DNA of 64,000 bases from Exophiala sp. HKRS030. Its lineage: Eukaryota; Ascomycota; Eurotiomycetes; Chaetothyriales; Herpotrichiellaceae. Below are positions 25,108 through 35,495 of this stretch, in pieces. Within the stretch, counting starts at the first letter, position 1; each line of letters starts with the position of its first letter. The stretch spans positions 2,790,001 to 2,854,000 of the forward strand of contig JAHWDD010000002.1 of assembly GCA_023897205.1 (NCBI GenBank), in the 5' to 3' direction. The notes beneath the pieces were generated by a model. That model was not told where the DNA came from, searched no databases, and saw only the letters and a program-made list of their open reading frames with translations. Position numbers and translations under genes: made by a program.

Positions 25108-26292
25108 TCACCCATCATCGGTGTTGCCACCACCTCCGAATCTCTGCCGTGCAATTTCTCTGAGCATACTCATCGTCTTCTCCTCCTTCTCCTTCATGCC
25201 GGCGACGCGGGCCTCTCGTTCAGCTCTACGGGCACGGAGGATCTCCTCCTTGCGCAGTTCCCTTTCGTTCTTTTTCCTCTCGCGCTCCTTTTGCATCCTC
25301 TTGATTTCGCCCAGGCTGTCCTCGTCGCCCATCATGTCCGCGTCGCGCACCTCCACCTCGCCGCCTCCGTCTTTGGCCGACGCAAACGCACGGTTGGACT
25401 CGGCCTTTTCCCGCTTCTTCTCGAGTTGTCGTTCCCTCGTGCCCGGTTCGGCGCGGGGTGCCATCTCGTCGAGACGTTCGCGTTGTAGTTTCCGATCGAG
25501 GGCGCGCGAGTGTTTTAGGTTTTGTTGTTGTGCAGCTCGCTCCTCGTCGGCGTCTTCTCTCGCTTGTTCGTCGCGGGACCGGAGATCTTGTAACGAAGGA
25601 ATTGTAGCACCGTGGTGGCCACGCCATCCATCTTTTGACCCTGAAGCGTGCCCTTGTGATACCATGGCCGAGTCTGGCGGTGGAGGGCCGTAGTCATCCT
25701 CGTCCTCATCCTCTTCGTCACCCTGATTGTTGCCGACACGGGGCTCGGTAGCGTACCGATCGTTTACGGGTGAAGAATTTTGTCTTTGTGTTTGGGCTTG
25801 TTCTCGTTCTTGTTCTTGAGCCTTTGCGAGAGTCTTCGGATCGTACCATCCTTCAGCGAGGTCTCCTCGGTTCCTACCATGTTAGTCCTGCGCGCCGCTG
25901 TTCCGTGTTGTGAGAAGTGAGGGGGAAATCTGGATGTGGTACCATTTCGAAACAAAACTCTTCCATCTTCCTTTGATTTCGGTCCCGTCGAGTTCGTCAA
26001 TGTCTATCCGTTTTTGAATGTCGAGGTAGAGAGCGAACATGGGTCGATGGGTGGGCAGGTCATGTTTCGACAGCTGGCGAGCGTTCAAGGGCAACGGTTT
26101 ATCAAGAGGAGGCAATTGGCTGCTTCGACTGCTGCTGCCGCCGTGTCGTGGGGAATCTGAGTGTGAGCGATGACGGGCATGGTGGTGACGGTGATGATGG
26201 TGGTGCCCCGCTCGCTTCTCTTCGTAGCGCGCTGGGGATCTAGAGCGCGAACGCGAATGAGATCGTGAAGTATGATGTCTCGCTTCTTCCAT
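25108..26292 (-). CDS. Charged protein with RS-like N-terminus, unknown function
   Basis: Exons 26292-25943 and 25873-25108 encode 371 residues. The N-terminus is rich in SRSRS and His runs, as in nuclear RS-type proteins. Residues ~65-135 form a compact, probably conserved block: RPMFALYLDIQKRIDIDEL, GRWKSFVSKWNRGDLAEGW, then YDPKTLAKA. The intron interrupts the Trp codon of SKW, and splicing produces this uninterrupted block, which strongly supports the model. An acidic stretch with YGPPPP follows, then ~170 residues of Lys/Glu/Arg-rich helix. I do not recognise a named family; a nuclear, RNA-processing-related role is only suggested by composition. Convergent with PEX14 (165 bp). Confidence 0.85.
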
Positions 26293-26939
26293 TTGGAAAG
26301 TGTAGGAACAAATGCAGGACCTAGTATGTGGTGGCGAGGGGTGGAAGACTTGTTGATCAAGGTGTTTGCGACGAAAGAAACATGGGGAACGTTTCCCCAC
26401 ATATACAGAATATATTCAGTTGACGTAGAGAAGAGCGCAGAATGGAGAATATGATTATCCGTGCTATCTGTACACAGAGTACAAGATGGAAGTAAGAAGT
26501 ATATTATTGCTCATGAGCATGTTTTGGATATTTATATGACCATACTATCGAGGCTGTCAAGAGATATTCATGAGAGCTTCTACCGTCCACCCAAAACTGC
26601 AATGCTGTCAACAGAAGTTGTCTCAATTTCACGCTAGACAGTACAATTTAATTATCTGGTACAGTCCGAGGACATGGCTGAAATCATGCATAGGTATGTA
26701 AGTAATGAAAGAGCACGAGTCTTCCGACGGAAGCTAAAAGAATCCCTGCTGTAGCAGGAGGCGAGGTGATTATAATGCTGAGCAGGTGATTGCAAGGCTG
26801 AAGGCGAATTGGGGGCTTAACTCGTTGCCCAATGCTTCGTTCTCCCTCTCTATCATCATTCGAAATAAGGTGTTGCATCTTACAAGGTGAGAGCACATTG
26901 GGACTGTGATTGTGAGCTACGGAAGGACGGTTATCATAC
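26293..26939. other. Intergenic, no feature seen
   Basis: 647 bp, AT-richer than its surroundings, with only short ORFs. It should include the promoter of the RS-like gene and the 3' side of the small unknown gene. Confidence 0.4.
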
Positions 26940-27522
26940 TCACAAGCATTTGTTCTGGTCAACAACGGCCACGAAATCACAAAAGCCACCACCAACCCTC
27001 AAAGTGCCCATGCATATGATATTGTCATCGCCCAAGAACGTGATGATGTTCTTATTACCTCGCATGACTACAACAGCCGACAACACTGGGACAGTCGATA
27101 AAGTCTGGCCATCACAAGAATCGGCAATCATCTCCAGAAAGAATTGTGTTTGCGAGCATCCAGGAAAGAGTGTTCGGGGTCCGGCGAAAAGTCCACAGTA
27201 CCTCTGATCTTCTATGTCATATACGTAACCATCTAGATCGGAGATAGCCATCAGACATCGAAGATACACGATCGAACGATCATCATCTGCCACAATTGTT
27301 GGCGTTTCTCCGGTCTAGATCATCATCGCCTCATACTGAACTTTCGATAAGGAGATAACCATGATTGTGACTGCAATCGGTCCAAATCGAGTAAAATGAG
27401 ACGAAGAAAGCAAAGCAGACCTGTGCAAGGTACGGCGTATCAACCAGTCCGATGAGACCTTTAAAAAAGTGATGATGATTAGGCCAACCTGTTTCCGGCT
27501 TGTCCTCGCGATAGAGGTTCAT
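26940..27522 (-). CDS. Small unknown protein, tentative two-exon gene
   Basis: Tentative exons 27522-27421 and 27314-26940 give 158 residues with frame kept. The second exon alone is a 125-codon open frame with balanced, protein-like composition (for example AISDLDGYVYDIEDQRYCG and FVAVVDQNKCL) and seven cysteines, not low complexity. The first exon (MNLYREDKPETGW start) joins it in phase 0. The donor GTCTGC is weak and I see no clear branch point, so the intron may be wrong. There is no signal peptide or membrane segment. I recognise no family. It could be a species-restricted gene or a remnant of a larger one. Confidence 0.35.
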
Positions 27523-28423
27523 AGTGCTGCGCGTACGTACCACATGGGCTTATGCAAGGCGAAAACCAAGTACGGATATATGAAAACCCTCTTAAGGGAG
27601 TACGAGCGCGTCTCACAGGGTCCCGGATTCTCCATGAATCAGGCGATGTCGGGCTTCCTCATGTTATTCCCCGCCACCACCCAAAGAGATTCGCTCGACG
27701 TCCCGCCATCTCAGGCCTCGTAAGTGCCCCGGAGAGATTGACGTACTGATAAGCTTGCTTGACAAGGAGATAAGCACTGAAGCTTAAGCAGCATATTCCT
27801 GAAGGTGGAGGTCTCCGAGCTCCAAGGATACAACCCCCTGGCTATCGTGGCGTCAATCTCCTTGCTGGCAGGCGATACGAATATTCCATCCAAGCCCAAG
27901 GACGCGGATGCTCCTTTCCAATCCAGATCTTGTGTTCGAGGGAACAAGCCAACAATCAAGATCTCTTCATAAAGCTTTGCCCGTCCAAGCACCAGCAACC
28001 ATAGATCGACATGACGCATGGCTGTATCACATGGCAAAATGGCTCGCTACCAAACGTATAAGCCGTGCGCCTTATCATAAAGCCGCGAGCACTTGCACAG
28101 AAAGTTGACTAAGGGTCAAAGCTAAACCTTTTTCTGACCACGATTTGATCGCGGTTTCGTCTGTTGGCCAAAGAGATTCGAGTCTGAGCCTTATCAAGCT
28201 GATCGCAGAAAGTGGGTCATGCTTCCGACCAGACCAGAAGAGCCACTAAACCTTTCCCTATGGCCTTACCCTGGCCTGGCACCTCGAGCACTGTATCACT
28301 TTGCCATGCTCGATTGTTTGTCAGATAAAGACGAGGGTTATAACCCGGGCCTTGTCCCTTGTGATTTTTCATGCCATCTCACGAACCTTTTGGCCCATCC
28401 TCACCGTTTCAACTTTCGCCAGG
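27523..28423. promoter_or_regulatory. Intergenic upstream of NCS1 permease
   Basis: 901 bp between divergent starts. A 109-codon minus-strand ORF (27711-28037) has no recognisable domain and is left uncalled, though it could be a decayed exon. TTATCA/TGATAA boxes (GATA-type, of the kind seen at nitrogen-regulated promoters) appear near 27748, 28073 and 28193. Confidence 0.4.
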
Positions 28424-30460
28424 ATGTCGAAGTACGTGACCAAATACGTCCCAAGCGGCTCGACCGTGAAAGCTCGCGTCACCAGTATCAGTGCATGGGA
28501 GCTTCCCAAGCAAGGTGAGTAGATAAATCAGCAACTGAAGTTATTGATAGACCTATTTCGGCTAACCGCCCTCGCAGAATCGGCTCTCGCACCCAAAGAT
28601 GTCTGGTAAGTTTCAATTCACCTCATTACGTGAGGCTCAAACTAACAGTTGATATCAGGACAAATGCCGATATGGATCCCGTCCCTCCAGAGTACCAAAC
28701 GTGGACGTTATTCACCTGGATGGCTTACTGGGCAACGGATACCATTAACTTGGGTGTGTTGCTCTCTATCCGTTGCACTTGATCCGTACTCTGACATTGA
28801 CCTAGGCACCTGGGAGACGGCCTCGTCTGTCATCGCCGTCGGCCTGAACTGGCGCGATGCCATTCCCATCATGGTGGTCGGGACCTCCTGCGTCGCCATC
28901 CCTATGGTTCTAAACGGTGCCATCGGCGCGAAACTCCACATACCATTTTCCGTCATTGTTCGATCCGGCTTCGGTTATTACTTTGCGTACTTCTGCATCT
29001 TCTCACGCTGTGTTCTGGCTTGTTTCTGGCTCGGTATACAAGGTGCAAACGGGGCACAATGCATAACCATCATGCTGACTGCCATCTGGCCTTCGTATGC
29101 ACACATTAAGAACCATTTGCCGGACGACGCAGGTATCACCACCCAGGGCATGATAAGCTACTTTCTGTTCTGGATCATCCAATTGCCACTCCTGTTGATC
29201 CCGCCAACCAGATTACGATGGCTTTTTATCGTCAAGCTTGTCGCGGCGCCCATCACTGCTCTCGCCACACTCGGGTGGATCGTCCATAAGGCTGGCGGCG
29301 GTGGTGCCATCTTCAATCTACCGGAGACCGTCCATGGCAGCACTCGGGCCTGGCTCTGGCTGTCTTGCATGTCCTCTGTCACAGGCAGCTGGGCGACTCT
29401 GGCTTGCAACATCCCCGACTTTAGTCGATACGCAAAGACGACCAGGGGCCAGTACATTCAACTGCCATTCCTCCCGGCCATCTTCACAATCTGCGGCGTC
29501 ATGGGTATCGTCACGACCTCTGCGTCGAAAGTCATCTACGACGAGTTTCTCTGGAACCCCCTGGACATCATCGCCCACTGGCTGGGCAGTCACGGTGGGA
29601 GAGCCGCTGCATTCTTCGCCGCACTGTCGTGGTACATCGCCCAAGTGGGCACAAACATCACGGCCAACAGTATTTCAGCGGCCAACGACATGACGGTCCT
29701 GTGTCCCAAGTACATCAACATCAAGCGAGGGTGTATGCTGGCGGCCATCATCGGAGGATGGGTGATTGTGCCATGGAAGATTCTCAGCTCCGCGCAGACA
29801 TTCTTGGCATTCATGGGTGGATACGCAGTCTTCCTCGCACCCATGGCCGGCATAATCGCTTCGGACTATTGGATCGTCAAGAGGCAACACATCGACGTGC
29901 CTGCACTGTACGACCCTCGCGGACGGTACAGGTACAACGCCACGGGCATCAATTGGCGCGCCATGCTGGCGTTCCTGCTCGCCGTCGGGCCCAACCTGCC
30001 CGGTCTAGCGTACAGCATCAACGATAAAACCAGCATCACCTCGGGGGCGAAGCACCTGTACACCTTTGACTGGTTGTATGGGTTCGTCGTGAGTATCTTC
30101 ATTTATAGCGTGACGAGCTATATCTGGAAACCCTCGAACCAGCTCGTGTCCAAGACCGTGTACGGTATCCCGACCGACCCCACCGACGAGGAAGCGTACG
30201 AGGAACAATATGACGAAAAGGTGTTGAGAAAGGAGAGTATGGTGGGGAATCCCAAGGGATTTTCCAACGTGGGTGGAATAGATAACATGGCAAGTGCGTT
30301 GCACTTTAGAAAGTCGGTGGAGGAGACGGCCCGGGAAAGTCTTGAGGTTAGGCACAGTCGTGCAGGTCAAGGTGGTCAGGGTCCGCATGAACCAGGGAGC
30401 GGCGTACCGAGTCACCTTAGAGGGGTGGATCAACAGGTGCTTGATGAGAAGTTGGCTTGA
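28424..30460 (+). CDS. NCS1 family nucleobase/allantoin/thiamine-type permease
   Basis: Four exons, 28424-28514, 28578-28605, 28659-28753 and 28806-30460, encode 622 residues. The protein is a 12-TM proton symporter of the nucleobase-cation-symporter-1 family, Fur4/Dal4-like branch. Visible signatures are WTNADMDPVPPE before TM1, TWETASSVIAVGLNW in TM1-loop, the NCS1 consensus region NISANSISAAND in the form NITANSISAANDM near TM8, and CPKYINIKRG after it. Exon 2 is a 28-nt micro-exon, supported because it gives the expected ESALAPKDVW link. The C-terminal ~90 residues are a hydrophilic cytosolic tail. Possible substrates are uracil, uridine, allantoin or thiamine; sequence alone does not decide. 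It converges on a GH43 gene with a 68 bp gap. Confidence 0.92.
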
Positions 30461-30528
30461 TATGATATGGTGGTTTGATTTTGGGACCTTCACACGGTCT
30501 TGATTTCGATTTCCAAGAACGAAATATT

Positions 30529-31719
30529 TCAAAATTCTCTTAACTTGTTCATGACTCGATTTCCAAGATCGTAGAGGATTCCTCCTTGTCTTGGACGACC
30601 GTGGTCTGGACGTCCAGTAACTCCAGCTGGTGGAGGCGGCCCGTATGCACCGGTCCCTCCTCCACCCTGATATACCATCATCCCTGGACCCGGACCTGGA
30701 CCTGGACCTGGAATCGGACCTGTCATCATCGCCGTTGCAGGATTCATAGAACAACAACAACTTTCGGCCTGCGGATGAAAATGGTGGCTGTGTAGACACA
30801 ACACCCTCGCTTTACGGTTGGCCCAACCTTGTCCCTCGTGTTCAGTGGCGTGGTATATGCAATACACTTGTTGTTGATGTCCTCCTTGACCGTTATCATC
30901 CACCGCGGGTACTATAAAACTCGCATGGCCAGGTCCAAATGGCCCACCCTGATCCTTGCAACTCTTCAACAACGGCTGGTGCCTTTTCTGCCACGACGAG
31001 GCCAGAAGAGGATCACTTCCAGGTACTAACCTCAACAGGCCGAGCGTGTAATCACTCGTCCAACTCCCGTTGGCAGAGTAAACTATGCCCTCGAACCCCG
31101 CGCCCAGGCCGGAAATGCTGAGCCACGTCGGACCCTCGTTGACCCCTCTCCTTCCACCGTCTGGTCTTTCCCAGGGCAGTTCTGCACGCGATATGCAGAT
31201 CAACGTGTTCTGGAGTGCCTGTTCCGGGTTGGCAAGTTCAACCAGAAACAAATCTTGTTGTGTGTCGGAAAAATCACCCAAAGGCCAACCACTGTAACAG
31301 CAAAACAACCGGCCACCAACAGAAAAAACGGTGGCGTCGATGTTCCAATGATCCGGCAGACCTTTGAGAGGACCTAGAAACGTCCAACCTCTCACGTCCA
31401 TGGGATCTTGGCTCGACGATCGTAAAATTACGGTTCGGTGAGATGGATTCCCTTGGCCTGGGTGCGCCGCACAAAAGTATATGTACCATGTCCCGTTGAT
31501 GTAGTGAAGTTCCGGGGCCCAGAGGTCGACAGACCATGGGGTGTTGGGGGGTGGGCGCCACGCGGTTATTCTGTGAGAACGAGACCTAAAATCTTGCATG
31601 TTGGGAGACATAAGAATGTCTACACGGTCACCGCACGTATATGTTAAATAGTAAGAATTGTTGTGGCGGATCATCCATGGGTCCGGGGTGTCAAAGTCGG
31701 CGATGGGGGTGTTAGACAT
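30529..31719 (-). CDS. Glycoside hydrolase family 43-type enzyme, no signal peptide
   Basis: 396 residues from ATG 31719. GH43 enzymes cleave arabino- or xylo-oligosaccharides with a five-blade propeller. The likely catalytic triad is visible: base Asp13 in TPDPW, pKa-modulating Asp128 in HWNIDATVF and acid Glu195 in NEGPTW. The catalytic fold fills residues ~1-330. The tail is unusual: a Cys cluster near 345 followed by a (Gly-Pro)n run and Gly/Pro-rich sequence encoded by GGACCT repeats at about 30683-30719. No signal peptide is present at this start, so the enzyme may be intracellular. The same frame stays open for 123 more codons upstream, ATG-poor and without similarity that I recognise. 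Confidence 0.87.
   Translation of the reverse strand: MSNTPIADFDTPDPWMIRHNNSYYLTYTCGDRVDILMSPNMQDFRSRSHRITAWRPPPNTPWSVDLWAPELHYINGTWYIYFCAAHPGQGNPSHRTVILRSSSQDPMDVRGWTFLGPLKGLPDHWNIDATVFSVGGRLFCCYSGWPLGDFSDTQQDLFLVELANPEQALQNTLICISRAELPWERPDGGRRGVNEGPTWLSISGLGAGFEGIVYSANGSWTSDYTLGLLRLVPGSDPLLASSWQKRHQPLLKSCKDQGGPFGPGHASFIVPAVDDNGQGGHQQQVYCIYHATEHEGQGWANRKARVLCLHSHHFHPQAESCCCSMNPATAMMTGPIPGPGPGPGPGMMVYQGGGGTGAYGPPPPAGVTGRPDHGRPRQGGILYDLGNRVMNKLREF
30683..30719. repeat. GGACCT hexamer array in GH43 tail
   Basis: Tandem GGACCT-type hexamers (with GGACCC variants), read on the minus strand as alternating Pro-Gly codons. In-frame, so tolerated as a linker. Confidence 0.8.
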
Positions 31720-32541
31720 GACTTTTCTAATATTAGGTCGGCGACTCCCGTTGATAGTATAGGTGTTGGATGTCTTTTGATGAGGCTGGAGGTTATACTT
31801 ATGTATAGAAATAATCAACTTCCAAAAAGTTGGAAAGTATTCTCTGAGGTTATAGTGAACATACCTTGGACAACGAAGAGATACGTACTCCGGTATATTG
31901 CACCAGTAGTCGATAGCACCGAGAAATCTGAACTGGATCACATAGATTATGGAAGTGTTCAACCCTACAGTGTACAATGTTGTAACACGACGACAAAGAC
32001 AACCAGCATCAGCCAAGAGACGATGAGGTGTTCTCTCCAATGTTACGAGTATGAGGTCAGAATATGAGTTACGAAGCAATGGTTCCACTTCTCTGGAGCT
32101 CTCGGCACGATCGCGCAGACGGTGTCGCTTGTAGAACGACCGACTCGCAACTCACTCTTTCTTTTCACTCTTTTACTGACGCTCTACGCACTCTCACGAT
32201 AACAGTTTAAATTTACGACAAGTAGAACACTTTGTACAATGCTTAGCAAGCGGACTTGGAATCAGATTATCATCCATCGACATAGACTCAGGGTATTGGC
32301 TACAGGTCGATTGATATGATAAGGCGTCCTAAGGCGTCATCGTTTGACCATATGTCGCCATGTTGTCTGTGATGGGCATATTATCCATGATGGGGACCAG
32401 ACCAAACCAGATCAGGGTGCGTGTCAAGTATTGTAAGTACCTCGACGCCCTCACTCATGCTGTAATCCTCAAGAGCCGAGCTTCAGCATAATTCAGCAAC
32501 AAGTCAAGTCAGGGAAAAACCACAATAAGAAATCTGCCACG
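31720..32541. promoter_or_regulatory. Divergent region GH43 / flavin monooxygenase
   Basis: 822 bp between the two starts, AT-rich compared with both genes. The part from 31720 to 32088 is open in the GH43 frame. A duplicated AAGGCGTC octamer occurs at about 32320-32338. No other feature is seen. Confidence 0.45.
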
Positions 32542-33726
32542 ATGCCAGTCGAATTCATCAGCGCGACGTTCCTCAACGCTTCCACGGAGCTGAACGCAAT
32601 TCCCGGCGCAAGTATCGACCCAGACTACCTCGCGCGCTACGCTCGCAACCTGGACGACTATGCATTCAACTACACCCTGGTGCCGTACGACTCCTCGTAC
32701 TTTGACCCCTGGACCGTCGGGGCCACGATAGCCTCTCACACCAAGAACCTCAAGATAATCATCGCAGTGCGGCCCAACACCCTCTACCCGACCGTGGCGG
32801 CGAAAGCGCTGGCGACGCTCGACCAGCTCAGCCGGGGCCGCGCGGTCGTGCACTTCATCGCCGGCGGCAGCGACGTCGAACAGGCCCGGGAGGGCGACTT
32901 CCTCACCAAGGAGCAACGCTACAGCCGGTTGGAAGAGTACATCCGCATCCTGAAGCGGGCGTGGTCCTCGACCGAGGCCTTCGACTGGGACGGCGAGCAC
33001 TACCGGTTCAAGGGGTTCCGCAACCTCGTCCGGCCCGTGAACGGCACCAGCATCCCCGTCTCCGTGGGCGGCTCCTCCGAGGACGCATACCGAGTCGGAG
33101 GCGCGCTGGCCGACATCTTTGGCCTGTGGGGCGAGCCGCTCAAGGAGACGAAGGACCAAATCGACAAGATCTACGCCGCGGCCGAAGAGGCCGGTCGCGC
33201 CCCCGGAGACCGGCCGCGCATATGGGTCACGTTCCGGCCCATCGTCGCGGAGACGGACGACCTGGCGTGGGCAAAGGCGCATCGGACCCTCGACGCCCTC
33301 GAGGCCGGCGCGGCCAAGAAACAGAGCGTCTTCGGTGCCGTGGCGCACGGCAAGGCCGGCGAAGCCCCTGCGCCGCAGAACGTGGGGTCTCAGAGACTCC
33401 TGGAGATTGCGAAGCGGGGGGAAGTCCAGGACCGCGCGTTGTGGTACCCAACCGTCACGGCGACGAATGCTCGCGGCGCCTCGACCGCCTTGGTAGGATC
33501 GTATCGGACCGTCGTGGACTCGATCCTCGACTACGTGAAGCTCGGGTGTGAGCTCATCTCAATCCGTGGCTATGACAACTTGAACGACGCCATCGACTAC
33601 GGTCGGTACGTTCTACCCAGGGTGCGCGAGAACTTGCCGCCGCCGCCGCCGCAGACAGAAGAGCACAAAGGGGGTGAGAACGGTGGACAAAATGGGACGA
33701 ACGGCGCGACTCTGGTTTCGAGGTGA
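32542..33726 (+). CDS. Luciferase-like (SsuD-type) flavin monooxygenase
   Basis: An intronless gene for 394 residues of the bacterial luciferase-like/alkanesulfonate monooxygenase superfamily (FMNH2- or F420-type TIM barrel). Family features are the N-terminal strand, the DDYAFNYTLVPYDSSYFDPWT region, LKIIIAVRP, AAKALATLDQLSRGR followed by HFIAGG, RYSRLEEYIRILKRAW, and the C-terminal LVGSYRTVVDSILDYVKLGCELI region. The closest general types are bacterial; the gene is visibly GC-richer than its neighbours and has a Pro/Gly-rich C-terminal tail. Its role would be oxidative attack on a sulfonate or other small molecule; this is inference. Cytosolic, with no targeting signal seen. Confidence 0.9.
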   Translation: MPVEFISATFLNASTELNAIPGASIDPDYLARYARNLDDYAFNYTLVPYDSSYFDPWTVGATIASHTKNLKIIIAVRPNTLYPTVAAKALATLDQLSRGRAVVHFIAGGSDVEQAREGDFLTKEQRYSRLEEYIRILKRAWSSTEAFDWDGEHYRFKGFRNLVRPVNGTSIPVSVGGSSEDAYRVGGALADIFGLWGEPLKETKDQIDKIYAAAEEAGRAPGDRPRIWVTFRPIVAETDDLAWAKAHRTLDALEAGAAKKQSVFGAVAHGKAGEAPAPQNVGSQRLLEIAKRGEVQDRALWYPTVTATNARGASTALVGSYRTVVDSILDYVKLGCELISIRGYDNLNDAIDYGRYVLPRVRENLPPPPPQTEEHKGGENGGQNGTNGATLVSR

Positions 33727-35495
33727 GATGGTTCCGAACCAAAGACTATCGTGTTACGTTGGATACGAGGTACTTGATCAAACACACACATAGACATCAT
33801 GAGAGAAGATTGGAGCTGAATCGAAATGATGTCTCGCTTATGAGCTGAGCAGGGAAGTAAACGGTACATAGCCGTGATAAGTTCAAGCCAGTACCAACCA
33901 TGTTCCAACAAAATTCCTATTTTATTCACTGTCAAGGTTCCCTCAGGGTCGTCGTCCACGCTGCTGGTGCAATCTTCACCATGTCCTTGACCGTAATCAG
34001 ATGCAAGTTGGACACGGGCTTTTCCAGATTGTGGCACGGAAAGCGGAGAGTGAAGAGACGGTCACTGCCTCGCCGCCTGCAATGCAAGGATCTTCCGGTC
34101 CTGTCAAGGCCAAGGCTGGCCATCTGGTTCATGAATTGAACTAGGTGGCTTCAAGGTATTGTCTAGATCCCGACTACTTCAAGTCAGGTCTAGAACGGTA
34201 TGTTGGAACCCTGGGTACAAGTGAGAAAGTTACCAGCATCACAACAGGTAAAACATCTGCATGTGATGTTGTATCTTTTCGGCCAAATTTGCACGACAGG
34301 GGCGGACGACGAGCTCCCACCTGGACGTGGTGTCCGCTGAGAACTCTCAGACAAACAGTCTGGCTGCCTCTGGATGCCAGGAGGAGCTCAAAAACGCAGT
34401 GATCCTTTCTCAAGCCGAGATGCGTGGGATCCCCGAGAATCACTCTCTGCACCTCACAAAACACTCAAGGTACAGCCCCAGTACGCAGGAAGGCAATATC
34501 CTCCCCTTTCATGTACGCCCACGGTGGAAAACGGGCTCTGGTCCCCCGTTATCTCGCCCGACCGCAGTTTATGGTGCTGAAGTGAGAAAAATACGAGACG
34601 AAGAGGCGGAGTCAATAAGAGGCATATAATCAACACGACAATCTCTACACCGGATGGAGAGAATTGGTGACATCTATTTCTCAACAGATGCTTGGTTTGA
34701 TAATCCTCATGGAGCAAACGCCTGGTCAGGTGATTCATTTTGGGGTGAATCGAGGGCGACGTCCAGGCTTCAGGTGATGTTCACCTCAGATCGGAACATC
34801 GGCTTCTTCGGCGAAGGATATTTTCCGAGAGTCCCATCAAGACATGCCTCTCTACCAGTACCAGGTAAGTTTCAGTACCAATCTCGGCATTTCGGCGAGC
34901 TAAATGAGAGAACCGAGAAGTACAAGTCTCTAGGCCAAGACGGCGATTGATTGATGTTGTTTTCTTTCCAGCCTGCCAGGACCTTACAATATCGCTAACC
35001 CAAACACCAAAAATTATCATGCACTGTAGAAAGCACTCGTGCAGGGCTGTGACTAATGCGAAGTTACGTTGAAGAGTTGTCGTCCCCAGGAAGGATCCAC
35101 TTTGAACGAACTTGAATACAACTGCAGACTGCAGCCCTGTTTGACCACACAGTACATCAAGAGAGCTGTAGCCCAGTGTCAGCATACCTTTTATGATCGG
35201 GATCCCAGTGTACAATGTGCCAACACACGGACCCCAAGGATAACGTTCTCTGCCCGACTATTCGAGGGAGTTTCTTGTAAACCCACCAGATTGGCTTTGG
35301 ACGTCTATGCATTGTTCACGAATGTGTAAGTTGTGCACATTTTATTCTCCTTCACATTTAGTTATGTTTACTCCCGAGGGCTTTTTTGATATATCGAAAT
35401 GCTTCTTCTACCCTGCAGTCTCCCTTTTTCTTTTCTCTCCGTCCCCCCTGCTCCCTTTTCTTCTGCATTTCCACGACACCAACACACTCTTCTCG
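33727..35495. other. Gene-free interval
   Basis: About 1.8 kb with only short or domain-free ORFs, the longest being 144 codons on the minus strand (34781-35215) without recognisable character. The last 150 bp are strongly pyrimidine-rich (about 35405-35465), likely the leader of the MFS gene. Confidence 0.45.

Noticed and set aside
32509..33348. 279-codon minus-strand ORF over the monooxygenase
   Set aside because: Antisense shadow produced by high third-position GC; low-complexity composition.
34781..35215. 144-codon minus-strand ORF
   Set aside because: Nothing recognisable; no start context or splice partners to support it.
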